Positions 21,477 to 29,093 of a DNA stretch of 34,886 bases are shown here, one piece after another. The stretch lies in NCBI GenBank assembly GCA_001769295.1, contig MEOR01000063.1, forward strand, positions 1 to 34,886, read 5' to 3'. Position 1 is the stretch's first letter. The number at the start of each line of letters is the position of its first letter. The notes beneath the pieces were generated by a model that saw nothing but the letters and a program-made list of their open reading frames with translations, was not told the origin of the DNA and searched no databases. The position numbers and the translations under genes are program-made. The DNA comes from Bacteroidetes bacterium GWF2_49_14. Its GTDB lineage: Bacteria > Bacteroidota > Bacteroidia > Bacteroidales > UBA12481.

Positions 21477-22406
21477 TTAAACACTTTCAACATTTATGAG
21501 TACCGGCCTTCCTTTTTTGAAACGCTGAACCAGACAGGATATTTGTTCAGGATGGTAGATTTCTGAGCGAACCTGCCAATCCTGGGGCTTTATCTTAACG
21601 GTTTGCTGAAACATGTCCTCCACGGTTATAACTGCTTCAACCCGGCCAAACAGATCAATTGTTTTCTCCAGGCCCACAAACTTGAATGGATAGGTCTCGC
21701 CAATCTTGTAATAAGGATGGATGGGTTCAATGAGACACTCACCGTTTGGCTTATACTTTACCAAAGTTGCTTCAATCTCCTGGCCAGGCTTCATCCCGTA
21801 ATGAATGAAATCCATGACCGGCAGGCGATGAAAATTCCCGATGGTATCCTTGAGGATATAAAACTGCTCGTTTAGGAAAGTCTTGATATCCTGAATTCTG
21901 AAGGTATAATTCTGGCCTGTTTTTAAGGTCATGAACCTGCTGGTCATGGCCGGTAAAGATAAAACCAATTCTCCCTTTTTAATCCGGTCAACCCGGCAAG
22001 CGAGATGCGAATAGCCGATTTCAATATCGTCGGCTTTATCAATCGGACAAGCCCATTCCAGTCCGTGCAAGTCCTTCACCCAGGCAACCATCTGAGGCTT
22101 TCCGATAAAACTCTCCTGCTCGGTAATTCTTAAAACGAGAAAATCATAGCGTTCGCCAATCTTGTAATAGGGATGGTCAGGTTCCAGGAAAATCTTGCCG
22201 GAACAATTGATTTTATCTATGGTACAATTGATCACCTGTCCGATTTTCAAGTGGTAATTAAGATAAAACAGCTCTGGTAACAGGTATTTTTTCTGATCGG
22301 GACCGATCAGGATGAAATTGACCTCATCGGTTCCGGGTAAAACCAGCTTATTCGAAATAGTAAACTGGAACCGCTGTCCTTCTTTAAAAATTATCTCGTC
22401 TGGCAT
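21477..22406 (-). CDS. Conserved-looking protein of unknown function with two tandem ~150-aa repeats, possibly OB/S1-like modules
   Basis: 309 aa; 'GKIFLEPDHPYYKIGERYDFLVLRI' and 'GECLIEPIHPYYKIGETYPFKFVGL' in equivalent positions of two halves. Confidence 0.7.
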   Translation of the reverse strand: MPDEIIFKEGQRFQFTISNKLVLPGTDEVNFILIGPDQKKYLLPELFYLNYHLKIGQVINCTIDKINCSGKIFLEPDHPYYKIGERYDFLVLRITEQESFIGKPQMVAWVKDLHGLEWACPIDKADDIEIGYSHLACRVDRIKKGELVLSLPAMTSRFMTLKTGQNYTFRIQDIKTFLNEQFYILKDTIGNFHRLPVMDFIHYGMKPGQEIEATLVKYKPNGECLIEPIHPYYKIGETYPFKFVGLEKTIDLFGRVEAVITVEDMFQQTVKIKPQDWQVRSEIYHPEQISCLVQRFKKGRPVLINVESV

Positions 22407-22457
22407 ATTTCACAACTCCCATGGAGGATGTAAATATGCGAAAAATTGACCTAAACG

Positions 22458-23948
22458 TTAGCGAAATTTTCGATCCTCCGGACCACTGTAGGAGATTCTC
22501 CGGATCCGATAGTCCTCGTTTTCATCAAATAACAGTACCATGGATGCTTCCTGGTTGTCCTTCAACTGCAGAACATCGAGGGTGATAATCCGGTTGTCAT
22601 ATAACCGTATCTGACGTACCTTGACTGCCCCGGATTTATTCTGCAGACTCTGTAAGGAATCCACAAGGGCATCATTGCTGTACTTCTTAATCATTTGGCT
22701 TGCAATGTCCTGCTTTATGAAATTCCTGAAATCGGTATCAGAACCATTCGCCAGGAGATCCAGAAAATTCCGTGTTAAGGTGCCGATCCGGTTATTTGGA
22801 AGTGTATCCAGACAGACCGTTTTCCTCCCAACCAAGTCGGGTTTTTGGGGATACTTGAACACGGATTTTGCCAATTCTGACGCAAGCAGGTCGTTTCCAT
22901 CCCTGAAGCGGTTCGACAGGACAATAATGGTTATGTCCTCCTTAATATACCGAAGGAAATCGGCAAAAAACATACCGTTCCAGCCGTTATGTGCTATTAC
23001 TTCAGTATTATAAACCGATTTTACGATCAACCAGCCATAGCCGGAGGCAGAATTTCCCCAGGCCTGGACCGCCGGTTCGGGGTAATAGTATTGTTTTTTG
23101 GATTTCTCATCCAGAATGTCATTTCCCAGAAGAGCCAAATGCCACGCATACAGATCAGTAGCTGTACTGAGCATACCGCCGCTGGCCCTTCGGGTCCACG
23201 ACGGCCCGTCATCCAGCCAGCCTGAATCCATCGGCTTGCCCCAGTCATTACAGAATCTGTATCCATGAGCCACAACCGAATTAGCCCAGTCGGGGGTTCT
23301 GTAACCGGTTCTCTTCATTCCTGCCGGTTTGAAAAGATATTGATGGATAAAGGCCTCGTAATCCATACCCGTTATGATTTCAATCAGAACTCCCAGAATA
23401 TTATACCCGGCGTGGGAATAATTCGACCTGCCTGTTGGTTTTTTATCAATAGTTGTCTGCCTGAACCGGTTGAGAAGTTCATCGCGGGTAATGATTTCCG
23501 TATTTGACCCGAAATCAAAAGGCAAACCCGATGTGTGCGTCAAAAGCTGATGAAAAGTGATGGAACCGAGCTCAGTAGGCAAACCTGGTATGTACTTCGA
23601 AATGCTGTCAGAAACAGTTAGTTTGCCCATCATCTGGAGCTTGAGGATGGCGGCCCCGGTGAATTGTTTGGTGATTGAACCGATATTATAAACAACATCA
23701 GGATTATTGGGTATTCCCAGCTCTTCATTTGCCATTCCGTAGCACTTAATCAAAGGGGCTCCGGCGGGTGTTTTAACCAGGACCGTTCCACTGAATCCAT
23801 TCTCTCCTTCCCCATCGAGGTACCTGTCAATGGTCTGCAATACGGGATCTTCAGGATGGCTGGCACCGTTCTCACGCACGGTGCAGGCAGATGCAACCAG
23901 GAGAACGGAACCTACGGTTAAGGAAAGAAAGAGATTATACTTTTTCAC
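22458..23948 (-). CDS. Serine hydrolase lipoprotein, class C beta-lactamase/esterase family
   Basis: 496 aa with GTG start; lipobox LLVASAC; SxxK in GSITKQFTGAAILKLQ; YxN in NYSHAGYNILGVLIE; HNGWNGMF. Confidence 0.9.
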   Translation of the reverse strand: MKKYNLFLSLTVGSVLLVASACTVRENGASHPEDPVLQTIDRYLDGEGENGFSGTVLVKTPAGAPLIKCYGMANEELGIPNNPDVVYNIGSITKQFTGAAILKLQMMGKLTVSDSISKYIPGLPTELGSITFHQLLTHTSGLPFDFGSNTEIITRDELLNRFRQTTIDKKPTGRSNYSHAGYNILGVLIEIITGMDYEAFIHQYLFKPAGMKRTGYRTPDWANSVVAHGYRFCNDWGKPMDSGWLDDGPSWTRRASGGMLSTATDLYAWHLALLGNDILDEKSKKQYYYPEPAVQAWGNSASGYGWLIVKSVYNTEVIAHNGWNGMFFADFLRYIKEDITIIVLSNRFRDGNDLLASELAKSVFKYPQKPDLVGRKTVCLDTLPNNRIGTLTRNFLDLLANGSDTDFRNFIKQDIASQMIKKYSNDALVDSLQSLQNKSGAVKVRQIRLYDNRIITLDVLQLKDNQEASMVLLFDENEDYRIRRISYSGPEDRKFR

Positions 23949-24033
23949 GATTCAAAAATACCAACGGAACCGACAACGAGGCGTGAAAAAAAGTGCAAAA
24001 AACTTAAAAGATGTTAAACTGGTTTCAAGTCAC

Positions 24034-25497
24034 CTATTTATCAAGCTTCCCGGTCGATTTCCTTGTAACCTTTAGAGCATCAAGCGCCATGCGGCTATAT
24101 AAAGACGTAACCGTTTCGCTGCACTCCTGCGGTGATTTGGCATGAATAAGAAGCAGCTTTTTTTCCAGGGAAGCTTGTGTGGAAAGCAACTTTCGCTCCG
24201 GCTTGAGGTGTATTTTCCGGACAAACTCAATATTCGGTCCGTAGGAAGCATTCATCAGGTCTGAGAAATTAACGAACGCCCAAAAAGCGTGCTGATTATT
24301 CCTTTCATGAATGTCGGTCGGAGGATTATAATGATCCTGGATGGAGGTGAGATATCCGGGTCTACTGAAAGCATCTGGAAAATCAGTTGTACCTGCATAC
24401 AAAGGAATGAAAGGCTGCAGATCAGGCCACTGGGGAGCAAGCCACATCACGCAACCGAGGTCAACCGGCATCCAGTTCCTCAATTCGGTTACAAATCCAT
24501 AAACAGTTCCATTGCCACAGATCATTGAACCATTTAATTTGTATGGGCTGCCATTGTTGTAGTTGTCGCTTTTATCCAGGACGGTTCCTTCATGATGGTT
24601 CCTCAGTAGCCCCATTAAAAAGGTCTTGGTCACTGGTTTATCCGGTTTGAAAGAGAAAGGGAAATCATCCTTTATCTGAAATGCGGTTTCAAAAAGGTGG
24701 TAAGCTGCCCAGGCGCGGTTTACGTTCCCGGGATTGGAGATACTGTTTTTAGCCGCATAGGCTTTTCTGAAGTTGAACGGGCCATCAACGGATGGATTGT
24801 ACCAGCCCCTGGAAACTGCATAGTCAATTAGGTCGGGACATGATAGAAAGTTTTCCATGTCGTTGAGGTTTACCTCGGCTATGGTGTAATTGTTTGGAAG
24901 GACCATTACCTGATCGTCCGGAATACGCTGAGCAACCCAATGCTTTCCTTTTACGACGGCCAAAGCCCAGGCTTCGTTGGGATCAGCAATGCAATAGGTG
25001 CGGCCGGACCCGGTATATCCAAACTGCTCAATCAGCATACCTGCCATTACAACTGCATCCCTGGCTGATACGGCTCTCTCAGCCATCAGTTGGCGCAGAT
25101 TATAGCCGATACCGCCATTGGTTATGTCAGGCTTGTCTTCGCGTGAGGAACAGGAATTGGAGCCGATGCAAACTCCGTATTCATTAAGGTAGGAATCAGA
25201 AAAATCCATTCCCGGTATTTCAAGCCAGATGTATTTACCGGTAAAGGGATATTGCCCTACCAGGGCTCCACCTTTCAGCTGAAATTCTGATCCTTCAGTA
25301 TATTCTTTTCGTGGTACAACATACCAGTTAACCAACTGCTTTCCGTAGTCATCTTCATTGTGGGCAAAGAGAACAGCGCCATCTGCGCTTGCCTTTTTTC
25401 CAACCAGGACTGTAAAACAGTTGTAATCATCCTGTGCAGGAAGAACGGCAGTTGCCAGGGCAAAAAACAGGACTAAAAGAAATGACGCCTTTTTCAT
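24034..25497 (-). CDS. C69-family dipeptidase (secreted)
   Basis: 487 aa; signal peptide then DDYNCFTVLVGKKASADGAVLFAHNEDDYGKQLVNWYVVPR, typical peptidase C69 N-terminal Cys region. Confidence 0.88.
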   Translation of the reverse strand: MKKASFLLVLFFALATAVLPAQDDYNCFTVLVGKKASADGAVLFAHNEDDYGKQLVNWYVVPRKEYTEGSEFQLKGGALVGQYPFTGKYIWLEIPGMDFSDSYLNEYGVCIGSNSCSSREDKPDITNGGIGYNLRQLMAERAVSARDAVVMAGMLIEQFGYTGSGRTYCIADPNEAWALAVVKGKHWVAQRIPDDQVMVLPNNYTIAEVNLNDMENFLSCPDLIDYAVSRGWYNPSVDGPFNFRKAYAAKNSISNPGNVNRAWAAYHLFETAFQIKDDFPFSFKPDKPVTKTFLMGLLRNHHEGTVLDKSDNYNNGSPYKLNGSMICGNGTVYGFVTELRNWMPVDLGCVMWLAPQWPDLQPFIPLYAGTTDFPDAFSRPGYLTSIQDHYNPPTDIHERNNQHAFWAFVNFSDLMNASYGPNIEFVRKIHLKPERKLLSTQASLEKKLLLIHAKSPQECSETVTSLYSRMALDALKVTRKSTGKLDK

Positions 25498-25505
25498 TTT
25501 TGTGC

Positions 25506-25511
25506 CTCCTA
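25506..25511 (-). promoter_or_regulatory. Canonical Shine-Dalgarno AGGAGG upstream of the C69 dipeptidase
   Basis: Minus strand TAGGAGGCACAAAAATG immediately upstream of the start at 25497. Confidence 0.65.
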
Positions 25512-25538
25512 TTAATTATTGTCTTCTAAACCTTTAAA

Positions 25539-26567
25539 TCAGGATTTCTTTGCCAGGGATTTAAGAATCCTTGACAGCAAGCCGGGACCTTCATATATAA
25601 AGCCCGTATAGAGTTGTACCAGGGTTGCCCCCGCATCAAGCTTTTCGTTTGCATCGTCCTCATTCATAAGCCCCCCGGAGCCAATAATTGGAAAATCCCT
25701 GCCTAATCGCTGGTGAAGATACCGGATTATTTCTGTGGAAACTTCACGCAGTGGTGAACCACTTAGACCGCCCTGACCGAGGCTGGCAATATAATCATCC
25801 CGATAGTCAAGGTTGAATCGCCGGATACTGGTATTGGTTGCAACCAGCCCGTCAATCCTGGTTTCCCTAACCACTTCGATTACTTCATCCAGCTGAATTT
25901 CCGATAAATCCGGAGAAATCTTCAGAAGTACCGGCTTTACGATTCCCTGATTCAAGCGGATAGCGAGCAGCCGGTTAAGAATTCTCGAGAGATCATCTTT
26001 GTTTTGAAGTTTACTAAGATCCTTGATATTCGGGCAACTTACATTAACAACGAAATAATCAACATAGGGATAAAGGCCCTCAAAGCATACAGCAAAATCC
26101 TCAACCGCCTTTTCGTTGGGAGTGGTGGTATTCTTACCGATATTCCCGCCAATGATCAGATCTTTCGGGCGATTTCTGAGTCGTTTTGCAATAACATCAA
26201 GGCCTTCGTTATTGAATCCCATCCTGTTGATCAGGGCAGAACTTCGGGTTAACCTGAAAAGCCTTGGTTTAGGATTTCCCCCCTGAGGAAGTGGAGTGAC
26301 TGTTCCAATCTCGACAAAAGCAAAACCCATGTTCCTGAGAAATCGGATCGCCCTGGCATTTTTATCAAGTCCCCCGGCAATGCCAACCGGATGTTTGAAC
26401 TTCAGTCCGAACGCCTCAACTCTCTGATTGAAATAAACAGGTCGGTGGACTAGCCTGAAGAAATATCCCGTGGAAGGTAGAAGCCTGAAAAAGAAGAAAA
26501 GAATTTTGTGGATGGTTTCCGCAGAAAAAAGAAATAATATGGGGCGGAGCAATTTCTGATAGAACAT
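25539..26567 (-). CDS. pyrD: Dihydroorotate dehydrogenase (quinone), class 2
   Basis: 342 aa; FKHPVGIAGGLDKNARAIRFLRNMGFAFVEIGTVTPLPQGGNPKPRLFRL; NVSCPNIKDL; IIGSGGLMNEDDANEKLDAGATLVQLYTGFIYEGP. Confidence 0.95.
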   Translation of the reverse strand: MFYQKLLRPILFLFSAETIHKILFFFFRLLPSTGYFFRLVHRPVYFNQRVEAFGLKFKHPVGIAGGLDKNARAIRFLRNMGFAFVEIGTVTPLPQGGNPKPRLFRLTRSSALINRMGFNNEGLDVIAKRLRNRPKDLIIGGNIGKNTTTPNEKAVEDFAVCFEGLYPYVDYFVVNVSCPNIKDLSKLQNKDDLSRILNRLLAIRLNQGIVKPVLLKISPDLSEIQLDEVIEVVRETRIDGLVATNTSIRRFNLDYRDDYIASLGQGGLSGSPLREVSTEIIRYLHQRLGRDFPIIGSGGLMNEDDANEKLDAGATLVQLYTGFIYEGPGLLSRILKSLAKKS

Positions 26568-26617
26568 ACTTGTCTCGTATTACCTGAGACAAAAATACCG
26601 ATTTCAATTAAGAAAGT

Positions 26618-27052
26618 CTATTTGTCGTTTTCCGGTGGGAGGAACTCGGCATAGGTTTGGTCGCTGTAAAAAATCAAAACCTTATGGACCAACTTATTGG
26701 CTTTTTCCACTGTTATAACTTGTTTTTCAATCGGTTCCGGTGCTATGGGTGTGGTCCGCTCCGGTTTTGGTTCTGGAATCTTCTCTGGGGCCGGGTCAAA
26801 GATCGACAATTCTCTAACAGGCTGGCTATAAGTTTTTTGTTCATCATGGTAAATAGAACCTGTTCCCAATAGCAGCCAATCCGAATTTAGATTGGGAAAA
26901 TTCTGGAGCGTCTTTACAACAAAATCCAGGCTGGGATTATTCCGGCCATTCAGAATATGGGACATGCTGCTTCTCTGAACCCCGATTGCATCAGCAAACG
27001 AACCTGAAGTTAATCCCTCTTTCAGTATGAGTTCCTTGATACGATTGACCAT
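26618..27052 (-). CDS. XRE-family helix-turn-helix transcriptional regulator
   Basis: MVNRIKELILKEGLTSGSFADAIGVQRSSMSHILNGRNNPSLDFVVKTLQNFPNLNSDWLLLGTGSIY (HTH_3), C-terminal VLIFYSDQTYAEFLPPENDK. ORF track starts at 27100; the start at 27052 fits family and promoter. Confidence 0.88.
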   Translation of the reverse strand: MVNRIKELILKEGLTSGSFADAIGVQRSSMSHILNGRNNPSLDFVVKTLQNFPNLNSDWLLLGTGSIYHDEQKTYSQPVRELSIFDPAPEKIPEPKPERTTPIAPEPIEKQVITVEKANKLVHKVLIFYSDQTYAEFLPPENDK

Positions 27053-27056
27053 ATGA

Positions 27057-27087
27057 CAAATGTAAATCTTAGATTGTAATTCACAAA
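27057..27087 (-). promoter_or_regulatory. XRE gene promoter TTTG-N19-TACATTTG
   Basis: Plus strand CAAATGTA 27057-27064 and CAAA 27084-27087; only 4 nt between the -7 element and the ATG at 27052. Confidence 0.75.
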
Positions 27088-27703
27088 ATACAATTGTCAA
27101 TTGTCACTAATTACAAATAGAAATTATGAGATACATTTGTTAAATTCACAGTTCACAATTATAAATTCATGTATTATCAGTGCAGGTTTTTAGAATCTTA
27201 AAGCGATTTATAACCAATTTCGGATCGGTCTCTGCGATTGACTATTCCGATATAAATACGACCTGTTGTTCGCAGATGTTAAACAGTTATAATGTAATAA
27301 TTTACCAATAACAATCGCGAATCCGATTCATTTATGCGGTCAAAGCCTGTGCCTGGACTTGCTTTTAGGAATATTTTGCAGAGATTAGTTTATCTACTTA
27401 CCACTAATATGATGGTAATCAAACTAATAAATAATAATATTGATCAAAAAACTGGTAAAACCCCCGATTTTAAAGGGATTTTCGACTATCGATTAATTCT
27501 ATAATTGAAATTAAGAGTTGTAAAATACTGATTATCTGTTTAATAGAATGTTTCACCCTTCTATGAAATTTTTAATTCATTTGCATTTACATATAGCAAT
27601 GAATTGACTAAAGTGGATTCACAATATACCTATGCAAATTGTGAAATTGTAAACTCTAGGTGATGATATTGAATTGTTATTTGTAAACTCAATGTGTTAT
27701 TTT

Positions 27704-27810
27704 GTAACGGTATTGGTGGAATCTTACCAAATATGACGTTACCCCCTCAGGAATCTGCAGCATCCGTACATTTTTCCATACCGGAGTGAAATTTTAAAAT
27801 CCTGGAGGGG
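27704..27810. other. Two adjacent intergenic hairpins, candidate structured RNA segment
   Basis: GTAACG..TATTGGT / ACCAAATA..CGTTAC (27704-27742) followed by CCCCTCAGGA (27743-27752) / TCCTGGAGGGG (27800-27810) with an internal TCCGTA/TACCGGA stem. Confidence 0.4.
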
Positions 27811-27824
27811 TATTAAACAAAAAA

Positions 27825-27844
27825 AACAGGCGTAAGTGCCTGTT
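27825..27844 (-). terminator. Hairpin terminator for tRNA-Gly (minus); could also function on plus
   Basis: AACAGGC (27825-27831) / GCCTGTT (27838-27844); on the minus strand followed by TTTTTT, on the plus strand by TTTC. Confidence 0.8.
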
Positions 27845-27856
27845 TTTCTGTGCTTG

Positions 27857-27928
27857 AGCGGGAAACGGGATTCGAACCCGCGACCCTCAGCTTGGGAAGC
27901 TGATGCTCTACCCCTGAGCTACTCCCGC
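27857..27928 (-). tRNA. tRNA-Gly(CCC)
   Basis: Minus strand GCGGGAGTAGCTCAGGGGTAGAGCATCAGCTTCCCAAGCTGAGGGTCGCGGGTTCGAATCCCGTTTCCCGCT; full cloverleaf, loop TTCCCAA, CCA not encoded. Confidence 0.94.
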
Positions 27929-27939
27929 TAGTTGAGATG

Positions 27940-27947
27940 CAAAAGTA
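27940..27947 (-). promoter_or_regulatory. -7 element TACTTTTG for tRNA-Gly
   Basis: Plus strand CAAAAGTA, 11 bp upstream of the tRNA 5' end; no clean -33 TTTG seen. Confidence 0.55.
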
Positions 27948-27998
27948 AAAACCTTAGCTGATTTATTGACTTCAACGGAAAATTTTTCCATGGATGAG

Positions 27999-29075
27999 TT
28001 ATACATAAATCTTAGGCTGAATTTCTCCAGTTGAGATTAAGGTAATATTTAAAGCAAGGGCTCTCATTTCATCTTCACCCGGAAAAACTCTTACAGGAGC
28101 AATCCAGGCTATACGGTAAGTGAGGAGCTGAATGAAAAGATCGTTAAAAGCAATGCCGCCGGTAACCAGGATTGCATCAACCCTGCCTTTGAGGACCACA
28201 CTGCCCGACCCTATTTCTTTGGCCACCTGGTATGCCATAGCCTCATATACTTCCCGGGCAAACGTGTCGCCGTTTTTAATTCTCTCCTCTACTTCATTGG
28301 CGGCGCTGGTTCCAAGGTAGGCCACCAATCCTCCTTTACCTACAATCATTTTCCGGATCTCATCCTGTGAATACTCATTGCTGAAGCACAGATCAATTAA
28401 TTGGCCTACCGGGACCGTGCCGGCTCTTTCAGGAGAAAAGGGACCTTCTCCGTCAAGTCCCTGATTAACATCCACGACCCTTCCTTTTTCATGAACCCCT
28501 ACAGTGATTCCACCACCCAAATGGGCGACAATAAGATTCAGATCCTCATATTTCCGATTAATCGAACTGGCATAGGTTCGGGCAACAGCCTTCTGATTGA
28601 GTGCATGAAACACGGAAATCCTGGAGAATTTCGGGTGTCCGGAAAACCGGGCGACATCCTCCAATTCATCAACTACTATAGGATCTGCGATGAATGCTTT
28701 TGCACCGGGGATTGAAGATGCCAGGTCATGTGCAATGAGGGCGCCCAGGTTGCTGGCATGTTCGATTCCCGATATATTGGTCAGATCGCGTATCATGGCT
28801 TCATTGACTTCGTAAACACCGGATTCAATAGGCTTAAGAAAGCCTCCCCGGCCAACCACAAAGGAAAAGCCTTCAATAGCAATACCGGCCGCTTCGAGTT
28901 CTTCCAGAATGTGGTTCTTTCGGAATTCGAACTGATCCGCCACCCGGTTGAAAGGTTTCAACTCCTCCGGGCTATGTCGGATTGTCTTTTGATAAACCGG
29001 ACGATTGTTTTGAAAAACAGCAATTTTTGTGGAAGTGGATCCTGGATTGATCACTAAAATTTCAATGGGTTTCAT
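27999..29075 (-). CDS. buk: Butyrate kinase
   Basis: 358 aa; ILVINPGSTSTKIAVFQNNRPVYQKTIRHS; VGRGGFLKPIESGVYEVNEAM; NLIVAHLGGGITVGVHEKGRVVDVNQGLDGEGPFSPERAG. Confidence 0.95.
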   Translation of the reverse strand: MKPIEILVINPGSTSTKIAVFQNNRPVYQKTIRHSPEELKPFNRVADQFEFRKNHILEELEAAGIAIEGFSFVVGRGGFLKPIESGVYEVNEAMIRDLTNISGIEHASNLGALIAHDLASSIPGAKAFIADPIVVDELEDVARFSGHPKFSRISVFHALNQKAVARTYASSINRKYEDLNLIVAHLGGGITVGVHEKGRVVDVNQGLDGEGPFSPERAGTVPVGQLIDLCFSNEYSQDEIRKMIVGKGGLVAYLGTSAANEVEERIKNGDTFAREVYEAMAYQVAKEIGSGSVVLKGRVDAILVTGGIAFNDLFIQLLTYRIAWIAPVRVFPGEDEMRALALNITLISTGEIQPKIYV

Positions 29076-29093
29076 CCGGGGAAGTGTTGCTGA

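Noticed and set aside
27060-27710. Chromosomal replication origin
   Set aside because: No clear DnaA boxes (TTATCCACA) and no dnaA/dnaN neighbourhood, despite the AT-richness and repeats.
27742-27818. Integron attC-like site
   Set aside because: The imperfect hairpin with unpaired bases is superficially similar, but the RYYYAAC/GTTRRRY core sites are missing.
27100-27928. tRNA-Gly-associated genomic island or att site
   Set aside because: The AT-rich region lies on the tRNA 3' side, but I found no duplicated tRNA 3' end, integrase, or mobility gene.
27977-27989. GGAAAATTTTTCC palindrome downstream of buk
   Set aside because: No room for an RNA loop and AT-rich; likely chance, and not assignable to a regulator.
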